The position numbers and the translations under genes were made by a program. From Sphingomonas lycopersici (GTDB lineage Bacteria > Pseudomonadota > Alphaproteobacteria > Sphingomonadales > Sphingomonadaceae), in assembly GCF_026130605.1 (NCBI RefSeq), contig NZ_JANFAU010000020.1, positions 1 through 53,420 on the forward strand: a stretch of DNA of 53,420 nucleotides. The letters run 5' to 3'. The notes under the pieces are model-generated. The model was not told the DNA's origin. It searched no databases and worked only from the letters and a program-made list of their open reading frames with translations. Of the stretch, positions 7,869-15,628 are shown piece by piece (within the stretch, counting starts at the first letter, position 1; each line of letters opens with the position of its first letter).

Positions 7869-9236
7869 TCACCCGATCAGCGCGGTGATATCGACCGGCT
7901 GGCTGCGGCGGCGCAGTTCGACGGTCACCTGCGGCTCCTCGCGCGTCGGCGCCGTGCCGAGCGCGCGGCCCGCCGCGATCGCCTCCCCGCGCGTCACCGC
8001 GATCGCGCCGAGCCCGGTGACGAGCGTGCTCCACCCCGCACCGTGATCGATGATCACCGTGCCGCCGTAATCGCGGAAAACCCGCGCGAAGATCACCTTC
8101 CCCGCCGCCGGCGCGACCACCGGCGCGCCCGACGCGACCGCGAAGGTCAGCCCGCGCGCGCGCACGCCATTGTCGGAAACCTCGCCCAGCCCGATCACCA
8201 GCCGCCCCGCGACCGGCAGGCGATACGCCGCCGGGATCGCGCCGGGCGTTCGGTCGACCCGCGGCGGCCCCGGCAAGCGTTCCAGCGCAGCAAGCGTCTG
8301 GCGATCGTCGCCGATCGCGGTCATCCGATCGAGCAGGTCGCGCGCTTCCTCACCCATCGCGATCGCGCGGTCGGCGGCGGCGCGCGCATCGCGGTCGAAC
8401 CGCATCGCGGCCTGATCGTGGCTGGCGCGCAACGCCGCGAGCCGCTGGCGCTGGACGACGAGATCGGCGCGCCCGTCGCGCAGCCCCTTCGCCGCCGACG
8501 CCGCGGCGCGCTCGAGCCGGCGCGATTCGGCCAGCGCCGCGCGGACATCGGCCGCGCGCGCGTCGATCACCGGCGTGGTCGCCGCGAGCGCGGCGCGGAC
8601 ATGCACCATATCGCTGATCGACCCCGGCTGCGCCACCGCAACCACCGCCGGCCGCCCGGCAAGCGAAGCGAGCGCGGCGAGCAACCGCGCGACCGGCTCG
8701 CGCTTCCGCGCGAATTCCGCGCGCTGCTGTTCCTGCAGCCGTTCGACGATCGCGACGCGCGCCTCGGCCGCCGCCAGATCGGCCTCGGCCCGGGTGATGC
8801 GCGCCGCCATTCCCTGTTCCTGAACGTGGAAACGCGCCGCGGTGTCGCGCTCGGCGGCGGCCTGGCGATCGAAGGCGGCGGCGCGGCGGGTCGCCTCGGC
8901 GGCGGCGGCCTTGGCCTGCGCCAGCCGCGCCCGTGCGATCGCCAGCGCATCCTGCGCCGGCGCCGACGCGGCGAGCAGCGTTCCGGCCAGCACGGTGGCT
9001 GTTACCGCAAATACCCTTGTGCTCCCGCGAAGGCGGGACCCCAGACTGGGTCCCCGCCTTCGCGGGAGCACAAGGGAAGGCGTACCAGCCTCCAAAGCAT
9101 CACGCGCCGATCCCTTTCCACCCCGGCGCAGGCCAGGGTCCGGTTGCGACCGGCCCGATGCTGGATCCGGGCCTGCGCCGGGGTGGATCATATCTTGGGT
9201 ACAATGCTCCGCGTGCAATCCTTCCCCGTTCCGCAT
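7869..9236 (-). CDS. EnvC-like murein hydrolase activator (degenerate LytM/M23)
   Basis: About 455 residues from an ATG 4 nt after the rlmH stop. After a region translated from two palindromic repeats comes a hydrophobic segment, VFAVTATVLAGTLLAASAPAQ, resembling a signal peptide, then a long coiled coil rich in Ala/Arg/Glu and a C-terminal M23 fold (last ~110 residues). The Zn ligands of active LytM enzymes are not evident: the HxxxD position reads NGVRARGLTF and the late HxH-type motif reads TVELRR. It therefore probably activates amidases instead of cutting wall. Repeats of 69 and 63 bp, both multiples of three, lie in the first 75 codons, so the true N-terminus is uncertain; starts at 9272, 9191 (ATG) and 9071 (GTG) are possible. 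Confidence 0.82.
   Translation of the reverse strand: MRNGEGLHAEHCTQDMIHPGAGPDPASGRSQPDPGLRRGGKGSARDALEAGTPSLVLPRRRGPSLGSRLRGSTRVFAVTATVLAGTLLAASAPAQDALAIARARLAQAKAAAAEATRRAAAFDRQAAAERDTAARFHVQEQGMAARITRAEADLAAAEARVAIVERLQEQQRAEFARKREPVARLLAALASLAGRPAVVAVAQPGSISDMVHVRAALAATTPVIDARAADVRAALAESRRLERAAASAAKGLRDGRADLVVQRQRLAALRASHDQAAMRFDRDARAAADRAIAMGEEARDLLDRMTAIGDDRQTLAALERLPGPPRVDRTPGAIPAAYRLPVAGRLVIGLGEVSDNGVRARGLTFAVASGAPVVAPAAGKVIFARVFRDYGGTVIIDHGAGWSTLVTGLGAIAVTRGEAIAAGRALGTAPTREEPQVTVELRRRSQPVDITALIG
9014..9076. repeat. Palindromic repeat family C, in frame in envC-like gene
   Basis: A 63-bp near-perfect palindrome, from CCCTTGTGCTCCCGCGAAGG to its complement, with a central CCCAGACTGGG. 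The same arrangement, including GACCCAGACTGGG, occurs at 35854-35944. On the minus strand it is read as LVLPRRRGPSLGSRLRGST just before the signal-peptide-like segment. Confidence 0.85.
9118..9186. repeat. Palindromic repeat family D, in frame in envC-like gene
   Basis: A 69-bp inverted repeat with arms CCACCCCGGCGCAGGCC and GGCCTGCGCCGGGGTGG. On the minus strand it is read as HPGAGPDPASG...PDPGLRRGG. It lies 41 bp from the family C copy, so two different repeats have entered the same 5' gene end. Confidence 0.85.
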
Positions 9237-9240
9237 CGCC

Positions 9241-9663
9241 TCAGCCTTCGCGATGATAGGGGTGGTTGGCAAGGATCGAGGTAGCGCGGAACAATTGCTC
9301 CGCCAGCATCGCCCGCGCGAGCAGATGCGGCCAGGTCGCGCGCCCGAACGAGATCAGCAGATCCGCCTCGCCGCGCGCGGCATCGTCGAACCCGTCGGCC
9401 GCGCCGATCATGAAGCGCGCCTCGCGCACCCCGTCGTCGCGCCACCGCCCGAGCAATTGCGCGAAGGCGAGCGACGCCATCACCTCGCCACGCTCGTCGA
9501 GCAGCACGCGGCGCGTCTGCGGCGGCGCATCGGGGATGCGGCCGCCGGTGTCGGGCAGTTCGGTGATCTTGGTCGGCCAGCCGATTCGCTTCATGTAGCG
9601 ATCGACCAGCTCGGCCTCCGGCGAGCGGCCGATCCGGCCGCGCGCCACGATATGCAGCAGCAG
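9241..9663 (-). CDS. rlmH: 23S rRNA (pseudouridine1915-N3)-methyltransferase RlmH
   Basis: A SPOUT methyltransferase of about 140 residues that methylates pseudouridine 1915 in helix 69 of 23S rRNA in whole ribosomes. The knot region is seen in FMIGAADGFDDAARGEADLLISFGR, followed by ARAMLAEQLFRATSILANHPYHR, the conserved C-terminal end. The start is unusual: the first strand reads LLLHIVARGRIGRSPEAEL, and the only near-canonical codons are GTG at 9648, which would cut that strand, or CTG codons at 9657, 9660 and 9663 overlapping the rsfS stop. I chose the outermost CTG to keep the fold whole; the start is uncertain. Confidence 0.88.
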   Translation of the reverse strand: MLLHIVARGRIGRSPEAELVDRYMKRIGWPTKITELPDTGGRIPDAPPQTRRVLLDERGEVMASLAFAQLLGRWRDDGVREARFMIGAADGFDDAARGEADLLISFGRATWPHLLARAMLAEQLFRATSILANHPYHREG

Positions 9664-9664
9664 C

Positions 9665-10051
9665 TCAGGCGTTCCCGGCCGGCGGCGCGTCCCCGAACGA
9701 CCACATCCGCTCGAGATTGTAGAAAGAGCGCACCTCGGGGCGGAACAGATGGACGATCACGTCGCCGGCGTCGATCAGCACCCAATCGGCGGTCGGCAGC
9801 CCCTCGATCCGGGGAGAACGGCCGGTTTCGGCCTTGATCTTCTCGGCGAGCTTGGACGCCATCGAGGCGACCTGTCGCGTCGAGCGCCCCGACGCGATCA
9901 CCATATGATCGGCGATCGACGATTTCCCGGCGAGCGGGATCGAGATCATATCGGCGGCCTGATCATCGTCCAGGCTGTCGAGCACGAGCTTATGGAGCAC
10001 CGCGACACCGTTGGCGTCGGGCGATCGATAGGCGTTGGCGGATGCGGGCAA
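9665..10051 (-). CDS. rsfS: Ribosomal silencing factor RsfS
   Basis: A protein of 128 residues from a TTG start at 10051. It binds uL14 on the 50S subunit and blocks subunit joining under starvation. The family core is clear: LDSLDDDQAADMISIPLAGKSSIADHMVIASG, ...WVLIDAGDVIVHLF, EVRSFYNLERMW. The TTG is chosen because the Shine-Dalgarno-like CAGGAG is placed just before it, at the end of nadD, and the TTG follows the nadD stop by 2 nt; the longer frame upstream only shadows nadD. It is the usual neighbour of nadD and rlmH. Confidence 0.93.
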   Translation of the reverse strand: MPASANAYRSPDANGVAVLHKLVLDSLDDDQAADMISIPLAGKSSIADHMVIASGRSTRQVASMASKLAEKIKAETGRSPRIEGLPTADWVLIDAGDVIVHLFRPEVRSFYNLERMWSFGDAPPAGNA

Positions 10052-10053
10052 GG

Positions 10054-10680
10054 TTACTCCTGGGCAAAAGGTTTGGCGGGGGCGCCGCGGAAGCGGCGAT
10101 GCCAGGACGGGTCGGCAGCACGAAGCTGCGTCGCGGACGTCGGATCGGGGCGGAAACGCAACAGCACCAGCGCCGGCACACTCCACTCGGTCCAGTTCCT
10201 CGCCTGACATGCGGGCCTCTGGAAGCGCCGCAGCCAGCCCATCGCGTGGGCCGCGTGGGCCGGGCCATCATATCCCGGCCGCGCGATCACCGCAATCGGA
10301 ACCGTCCGCGCAATCCGCCGCCAGTCGCGCCAGCGGTGGAACTGGACGAGATTGTCCGCCCCCATCACCCAGATGAAGCGTCGTTTGGGATAGCGCTGGA
10401 CGAGTTTCGCCAGCGTATCGGCGGTGTAGCGCGTGCCGAGCCGCGTCTCGATATCGCTTGCGCGGATCGGCGCGCGGCGCGCCATCGCCCGCGCCGAGGC
10501 GAGCCGTTGCGGCAGCGGGGCCATCCCCGCTTTGGGCTTGAGCGGGTTGCCCGGCGAGACGAGCCACCACATGTCGTCCAGCCCCAGCGCGCGGATCGCC
10601 GCGAGGCTGACCCCGCGGTGACCACGATGCGCCGGGTTGAACGACCCGCCAAGGAGACCGGTGCGGGTCAGATTCCGCAC
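10054..10680 (-). CDS. nadD: Nicotinate-nucleotide adenylyltransferase NadD
   Basis: A protein of 208 residues that adenylates nicotinate mononucleotide to deamido-NAD in NAD synthesis. The nucleotidyltransferase signature is GLLGGSFNPAHRGH near the N-terminus, the central WVMGADNLVQFHRWRDW is characteristic of NadD, and the C-terminal DPTSATQLRA replaces the usual SST-x-IR segment. First of nadD-rsfS-rlmH on minus; the aquaporin gene ends 19 nt upstream on the same strand and may share a transcript. Confidence 0.95.
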   Translation of the reverse strand: MRNLTRTGLLGGSFNPAHRGHRGVSLAAIRALGLDDMWWLVSPGNPLKPKAGMAPLPQRLASARAMARRAPIRASDIETRLGTRYTADTLAKLVQRYPKRRFIWVMGADNLVQFHRWRDWRRIARTVPIAVIARPGYDGPAHAAHAMGWLRRFQRPACQARNWTEWSVPALVLLRFRPDPTSATQLRAADPSWHRRFRGAPAKPFAQE

Positions 10681-10699
10681 CGCGACCGGCCTCGTGTCA

Positions 10700-11434
10700 T
10701 CAGATCGGTTCGCCGACCACCGGGGGTGCCGACGGCGGATCGCCGACCAGCGCGCGATAGCCGAAGCCCGCGAGGATCCCGCCGACGATCGGCGCGACCC
10801 AGAACAGCCAGAGCTGCTGGAGCGCGAGCCCTCCGACCATCAGCGCCGGCCCGGTGCTGCGCGCCGGATTGACCGAGGTGTTGGTCACCGGGATGCTGAT
10901 GAGGTGGATCAGCGTCAGCCCCAGCCCGATCGCGATCGGCGCGAAGCCGGAGGGCGCGCGGGTATCGGTCGATCCCATGATGATGGTGAGGAAGGCGAAG
11001 GTCATCACCACCTCGATGATCAACGCCGAATGGAGGCCGTAGCCGCCCGGCGATTGCGAACCGAAGCCATTGACCGCCAGCCCGTTGGGCGCGAGTTCGA
11101 ACCCCGGCTTGCCGCTGGCGATGCACCACAGGAGCGCCGCCGCAACGATCGCGCCGACCACCTGCGCGACGACATAGGGAATGATGTCCTTCGCCGGAAA
11201 GCGCTTGCCCGCCCACAACCCGAAGGTGACCGCGGGGTTGAGGTGGCAGCCGGAGATATGGCCGATCGAATAGGCCATCGTCAGCACGGTCAGCCCGAAG
11301 GCGAGCGCGACCCCGAGGAGCCCGATCCCGACGCCCGGAAAAGCCGCGGAGAGCACGGCGCTGCCGCATCCCCCCAAGACCAGCCAGAAGGTGCCGAATG
11401 CTTCGGCGGCACAACGCTTGTGTATTGGCACCAT
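10700..11434 (-). CDS. aqpZ: Aquaporin Z-type water channel (MIP family)
   Basis: A protein of 244 residues with six membrane helices and two half-helices. Both NPA boxes are intact: GCHLNPAVTFG and NTSVNPARSTGPAL, the Arg following the second being part of the selectivity filter. The overall pattern (AEAFGTFWLVLGGCGSAVL at the start, FLTIIMGSTD, FAPIAIGLGLTLIHLISIPVTN) is that of AqpZ. The ATG at 11434 has GGAG six bases upstream, which rejects the longer upstream frame. It separates nadD from proA, which are neighbours in many relatives, so it may be a later insertion. Confidence 0.94.
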   Translation of the reverse strand: MVPIHKRCAAEAFGTFWLVLGGCGSAVLSAAFPGVGIGLLGVALAFGLTVLTMAYSIGHISGCHLNPAVTFGLWAGKRFPAKDIIPYVVAQVVGAIVAAALLWCIASGKPGFELAPNGLAVNGFGSQSPGGYGLHSALIIEVVMTFAFLTIIMGSTDTRAPSGFAPIAIGLGLTLIHLISIPVTNTSVNPARSTGPALMVGGLALQQLWLFWVAPIVGGILAGFGYRALVGDPPSAPPVVGEPI

Positions 11435-11851
11435 ATCTCCTTGTCCTCCTTTGCGACTTTGTGACGATCGTTCTTCATTCTCCCACGTAATAACGGGAGG
11501 ATAAGGCACGGATATCATTGGGGCAAGCGGGGGGAGCGCAAGGTGCTGGGGGGCGAGAACCGAGCGCGCCGTGCATCGGCGCTGAGCGGAAAAGCGCGCG
11601 CCGGAGCGATGATGCCGAGGGCTGGCGCGGATTAGACACCTATCGATCCGGCCACCCGCGTCTTGTTCGATAAAGCTATCCCCACATTCTACGGATATAC
11701 GAAAACACAATGCTATTTACTTAGTGAACCGCGCACTCGATGCTAAGGCCTGGAAAATCCCGCGAACTACCGAAGCGAATGACGCCCGGGGCGATTGCAG
11801 TTTGAGGGCAGATGCAGATCTGAGTGAATAACAACGGGGGAGGAAAGCACG
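11435..11851. other. Divergent 417-bp intergenic region between aquaporin and membrane protein genes
   Basis: No gene is seen. Composition is mixed, with an A/T-richer tract (about 11660-11740, containing TATCCCCACATTCTACGGATATACG and flanking A/T-rich DNA) unlike neighbouring DNA. A short inverted repeat CTCCC-n10-GGGAG lies at 11479-11498 near the aquaporin start. It should carry two divergent promoters; I cannot assign boxes with confidence. Confidence 0.5.
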
Positions 11852-12640
11852 ATGGTCGCATATGCTCTTGGCGATGATCATCATAGGATGTCGGTGGGCA
11901 GGGCGTTCGCACGGGCTTTTGCGATAATCCGTGCTCATCCATTGCTGACCATCGGCACGACATTCGCGATGACGATGATCCCCAGCCTGCTGTTCAGTGA
12001 AACGAGCCTGAGCGAGGCAATAACCGGCGCTTATTATGGCGCGCTGACCGACAGTTTCTTTCTCAAGATGATGATGGGCTGGGTGGTCCAGTTGTTTTTC
12101 TGGGCCGTCGCGGTCGCGGCGGTGATTCAGGCGGGGCTGGCCTATGTCGAGGGACGGCGGCCCGACCTCGGCGAAATTCTATACACTGGCGGAATGCGCA
12201 GCCTGCCGATGCTGGCGGTCTACCTGCTCTACGCGATAGCGACCGGGATCGGCTTCACGCTGTTGTTGGTGCCGGGCATCTTTCTTGCGGTGATCTGGTC
12301 GATGGCGATGGTCGCGATGGTCGCAGAAGAACCCGGCGTATTTGGTGCGTTCAAGCGCAGCGCCGCGCTGACCAATGGCGCGCGGTGGAAGATATTGGGG
12401 ATACTCCTGCTGACCGTCGCGATCGCCCTGATCGTCAATTTGCTCGGGGGATTCGTCGTCCTCACCGCCGGGCTTCGACCGGAAACGCAACCGGCCGCCC
12501 TACCTGCACAGATCGTCATGTCGCTGCTCAACACGATCGTCCTGACCTGGACGACAACGATGTTCACGGCGCTGTTCGTCGAGTTGCGCGAATGGAAGGA
12601 CGGACCGGACACCGATCGGCTGGGCGACATTTTCGCCTGA
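11852..12640 (+). CDS. Uncharacterised polytopic membrane protein
   Basis: A protein of 262 residues with about five or six hydrophobic helices, including LLTIGTTFAMTMIPSLLF, a long segment around VVQLFFWAVAVAAVIQAGLAYVEGRRPDL, and GIGFTLLLVPGIFLAVIWSMAMVAMVAEEPGVFGAFKRSAALTNG. The last motif (LLVPGI..A..W.......EE..G...A..RS..L..G) is the mark of a broad family of bacterial membrane proteins annotated as glycerophosphoryl-diester-phosphodiesterase membrane-domain or DUF-type proteins, with no known function. The ATG is preceded by GGGAGGAAAG, a good ribosome binding site. G+C looks lower than in flanking genes, and it interrupts the proA-nadD neighbourhood. Confidence 0.75.
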   Translation: MVAYALGDDHHRMSVGRAFARAFAIIRAHPLLTIGTTFAMTMIPSLLFSETSLSEAITGAYYGALTDSFFLKMMMGWVVQLFFWAVAVAAVIQAGLAYVEGRRPDLGEILYTGGMRSLPMLAVYLLYAIATGIGFTLLLVPGIFLAVIWSMAMVAMVAEEPGVFGAFKRSAALTNGARWKILGILLLTVAIALIVNLLGGFVVLTAGLRPETQPAALPAQIVMSLLNTIVLTWTTTMFTALFVELREWKDGPDTDRLGDIFA

Positions 12641-12718
12641 CCAACACGATCGCCCCGGCGAAACCGCGGACGGCTGCCCCACCCGACATTGTCCGGGCGG
12701 CGGATCAACTTGCGCCGA

Positions 12719-13981
12719 TCACCCCCGCACCTGCCCCGTCCCCAGCCCGAGCCATTTGTACGTCGTCAGCCCCTCCAGCGCGACCGGCCCGCGCGCGTGG
12801 AGCCGCCCCGTCGCGATGCCGATCTCCGCGCCCAGCCCGAATTCGCCGCCGTCGGCGAATTGCGTCGAGGCGTTCCACAGCACGATCGCCGAATCGACCT
12901 GCGCGAGGAAGCGCTGCGCCACGCCTTCATCGGCGGTGACGATCGCGTCAGTATGGTGCGAGGCGTGCCGCGCGATATGCGCCAGCGCGCCCTCCAGCCC
13001 GTCGACCAGCGCGACCGAGGCGATCGCGTCGAGATATTCGGTGTCCCAATCGGCATCGTCCGCCGCCGCGATCCCCGGCGCCACCGCACGCGCGCGGCCG
13101 TCGCCGCGCACCTCGCAGCCGGTCGCTACCAGCGCGGCGATCAGCGCCGCCGGATCGGGATAGGCGATATCGATCAACAGGGTTTCCATCGCCCCGCAGA
13201 TCCCGGTGCGCCGCATCTTCGCATCGACCACGATCCGCTCGGCCATCGCGCGATCGGCGGCGGCGTGGACGAAGACGTGATTGATCCCGTCGAGATGCGC
13301 CAGCACCGGCACCCGCGCCTCGGCCTGCACGCGGGCGACGAGGCTCTTGCCGCCGCGCGGCACGATGAGGTCGATCAGCCCGTCGGCGGTGAGCATCGCG
13401 CCGACCGCGGCGCGATCGGTGGTCGCGACGCGCTGCACCGCCCCCGCGGGCACGCCGGCCTGCGCCAGCCCGGCGACGAAGGCGCGGTGGATCGCGGCAT
13501 TGCTCTCCACCGCCTCCGATCCGCCGCGCAGCACCGCCGCATTGCCCGACATCACGCATAACGCAGCGGCATCGGCGGTAACGTTGGGGCGGCTTTCGTA
13601 GATGATCCCGATCACCCCGATCGGCACGCGGACGCGGCGCAGCACGAGGCCGTTGGGGCGCGTCACCTCGTCGATCGTCGCGCCGACCGGATCGTCGAGC
13701 GTCGCCACCGTCGCCACCCCGTCGGCCATCGCCGCGACGCGCGCGTCGTCGAGCCGCAACCGGTCGAGCATCGCCGGCGAGAGGCCGTTCGCCGCGCCGC
13801 GTTCCATATCCAGCGCATTGGCGGCGATGATCTCGGGGCGCGCGGCACGCAGCGCTTCGGCGGCGGCGCGCAGCCCGGCGCGGCGCTGCTCGGTGGAAAG
13901 AAGCGCGAGCGCCTGCGCGGCGGCGCGCGCCTCGCCGGCCATCGTCGCGATCAGGGCGGAAGGGGACTGGCTGTCGAGCAT
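12719..13981 (-). CDS. proA: Gamma-glutamyl phosphate reductase ProA
   Basis: A protein of 420 residues of the aldehyde dehydrogenase superfamily. It reduces gamma-glutamyl phosphate to glutamate semialdehyde with NADPH in proline synthesis. Landmarks are PIGVIGIIYESRPNVT, LRGGSEAVESN, LIVPRGGKSLV, the catalytic Cys262 in RRTGICGAMETLL, and the end TYKWLGLGTGQVRG. I chose the ATG at 13981 (MLDSQSPS) because family similarity begins there; ATG at 13999 or 14038 are possible. The partner proB is not in the window. In relatives proA is followed by nadD; here two unrelated genes intervene. Confidence 0.95.
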   Translation of the reverse strand: MLDSQSPSALIATMAGEARAAAQALALLSTEQRRAGLRAAAEALRAARPEIIAANALDMERGAANGLSPAMLDRLRLDDARVAAMADGVATVATLDDPVGATIDEVTRPNGLVLRRVRVPIGVIGIIYESRPNVTADAAALCVMSGNAAVLRGGSEAVESNAAIHRAFVAGLAQAGVPAGAVQRVATTDRAAVGAMLTADGLIDLIVPRGGKSLVARVQAEARVPVLAHLDGINHVFVHAAADRAMAERIVVDAKMRRTGICGAMETLLIDIAYPDPAALIAALVATGCEVRGDGRARAVAPGIAAADDADWDTEYLDAIASVALVDGLEGALAHIARHASHHTDAIVTADEGVAQRFLAQVDSAIVLWNASTQFADGGEFGLGAEIGIATGRLHARGPVALEGLTTYKWLGLGTGQVRG

Positions 13982-14052
13982 CGGGCCTGCGCCTATCATG
14001 CCGGGGTGCGAGTGGGAATGGCGGCACGCATCAATCACGATTGTCGTCTCTA

Positions 14053-14085
14053 CCGTTCGCCCTGAGCCTGTCGAAGGGCGAACGG
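14053..14085. repeat. Minimal palindromic repeat family A
   Basis: A 33-bp copy: arms CCGTTCGCCC and GGGCGAACGG enclosing TGAGCCTGTCGAA. It lies between the divergent starts of proA and msrB, 36 bp before the msrB ATG, so it may affect their promoters or leader. Confidence 0.8.
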
Positions 14086-14120
14086 TTCATATTTGGCACG
14101 CGATGCGCTAGATTAACGGC

Positions 14121-14591
14121 ATGACCAACGCCAACCGACGCAATTTTCTGCTCGGCATGCTCGCCGGCGGAGTCGCCGGCGCGGCGCTGGCGGCGCCGGA
14201 ACGGTTCGAAGTCTCCCTCACCGACGCGCAATGGCGCGCCCGGCTCTCCCCCGCGGCCTATCGCGTGCTGCGCCAGGCCGCGACCGAGCGGCCGTTCAGC
14301 AGCCCGCTCAACAGCGAGCATCGCACGGGCACCTTCGTCTGCGCCGGCTGCGCGTTGCCGCTGTTCGCCTCGCGCACCAAATTCGACAGCGGGACGGGGT
14401 GGCCGAGCTTCTGGGCGCCCTTGCCCGATGCGGTGCGGACGCGCACCGACAAGACGTTGGGGATGATCCGCACCGAGGTACTATGCCGGCGCTGCGGCGG
14501 GCATCTCGGCCATGTTTTCGACGATGGACCGAGACCGACCGGCAAGCGTTATTGCATGAACGGCCTCGCGCTCGCTTTCCGGCCTGCGTGA
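14121..14591 (+). CDS. msrB: Peptide-methionine (R)-S-oxide reductase MsrB, exported by Tat
   Basis: A protein of 156 residues that reduces methionine-R-sulfoxide in proteins. The N-terminus NRRNFLLGMLAGGVAGAALA has the twin-arginine and hydrophobic stretch of a Tat signal, so it acts in the periplasm. The catalytic Cys145 is in GKRYCMNGLAL, and two structural zinc pairs are present (C74/C77 in FVCAGCALP and C122/C125 in LCRRCGG). The core GTGWPSFW and GGHLGHVFDDGP is typical. No msrA is adjacent. Tat export of MsrB is known in several proteobacteria and fits repair of oxidised envelope proteins. Confidence 0.94.
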   Translation: MTNANRRNFLLGMLAGGVAGAALAAPERFEVSLTDAQWRARLSPAAYRVLRQAATERPFSSPLNSEHRTGTFVCAGCALPLFASRTKFDSGTGWPSFWAPLPDAVRTRTDKTLGMIRTEVLCRRCGGHLGHVFDDGPRPTGKRYCMNGLALAFRPA

Positions 14592-14628
14592 GGTTGCCCA
14601 CCGTCCTCCCAGCCCGTAAAGGCGCGCC

Positions 14629-15591
14629 ATGCCCGACAAGCCGACCGACAAGCCAGCGCTCGACCTGCTGATCGCCGCCCCGCGGGGCTTTTGCGCCGGG
14701 GTCGACCGCGCGATCCGCATCGTCGAGCTGGCGATCGAGAAGCACGGCGCTCCGGTCTATGTCCGCCACGAGATCGTCCACAACAAATTCGTCGTCGACA
14801 GCCTTCGGAAACGCGGCGCGATCTTCGTCGAGGAATTGGACGAAGTGCCCGATGGCGCCCCGGTGGTCTTTTCGGCGCATGGCGTGCCCAAATCGGTGCC
14901 GGCCGATGCCGATGCGCGCGGGCTCGACTATCTCGACGCGACCTGCCCGCTGGTCAGCAAGGTGCATCGCCAGGCGGAGCGGCTGGTCGCCGCCGGGCGC
15001 CATATCGTTTTCATCGGCCATGCCGGCCACCCCGAGGTGATCGGCACCTTCGGCCAGGTGCCCGCGGGGGCGATGACTTTGGTGCAGGACCTGGCCGACG
15101 TCGAGGCACTGACCCCGGCCGATCCCGACAATCTCGCCTTCCTCACCCAGACCACATTGTCGGTCGACGATACCTCGGAGGTGGTGGATGCGCTCCAGCG
15201 GCGCTTCCCGACGATCCAGGGGCCGCGCGGCGAGGATATTTGCTACGCCACCTCGAACCGGCAGAGCGCGGTCAAGGCGATCGCCGCCTCGTGCGACGCG
15301 ATGCTGGTGATCGGTGCGCCCAATTCCTCCAACTCGCTGCGGCTGGTGGAGGTCGCCGAGCGCGAGGGTACGCGCGCGCGGCTGATCCAGCGCGCCGCCG
15401 AGCTCGACTGGTCGTTCCTCGACGGGGTGCGCACGCTCGGGCTGACCGCGGGAGCATCGGCGCCCGAATTGCTGGTGCGCGAGCTGATCGACCTGCTCGC
15501 CACCCGCTACGCGATCAACGAACGCGAAGTGGAAACGACGCGCGAATCGATCGCGTTCAAGCTGCCGCGCGGGCTCGAAGCCGTCGCCTGA
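14629..15591 (+). CDS. ispH: 4-hydroxy-3-methylbut-2-enyl diphosphate reductase IspH, copy 1
   Basis: A protein of 320 residues carrying out the last MEP-pathway step, producing IPP and DMAPP from HMBPP with a [4Fe-4S] cluster. The three cluster cysteines are C22 (GFCAGVDRAI), C106 (DATCPLV) and C205 (DICYATSNRQ). Substrate-binding His residues appear in YVRHEIVHN, FSAHGVPKS and GHAGHPEV; the Glu/Asn/Ser set is in NSSNSLRL. It heads ispH-thrB-rnhA, a standard alphaproteobacterial operon, so I regard this as the housekeeping copy. A second complete ispH lies at 50479-51444 beside hopanoid genes. Confidence 0.96.
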   Translation: MPDKPTDKPALDLLIAAPRGFCAGVDRAIRIVELAIEKHGAPVYVRHEIVHNKFVVDSLRKRGAIFVEELDEVPDGAPVVFSAHGVPKSVPADADARGLDYLDATCPLVSKVHRQAERLVAAGRHIVFIGHAGHPEVIGTFGQVPAGAMTLVQDLADVEALTPADPDNLAFLTQTTLSVDDTSEVVDALQRRFPTIQGPRGEDICYATSNRQSAVKAIAASCDAMLVIGAPNSSNSLRLVEVAEREGTRARLIQRAAELDWSFLDGVRTLGLTAGASAPELLVRELIDLLATRYAINEREVETTRESIAFKLPRGLEAVA

Positions 15592-15628
15592 GGCCGGCGG
15601 CCCGACATCTATATCATCGGGGGGAAGA

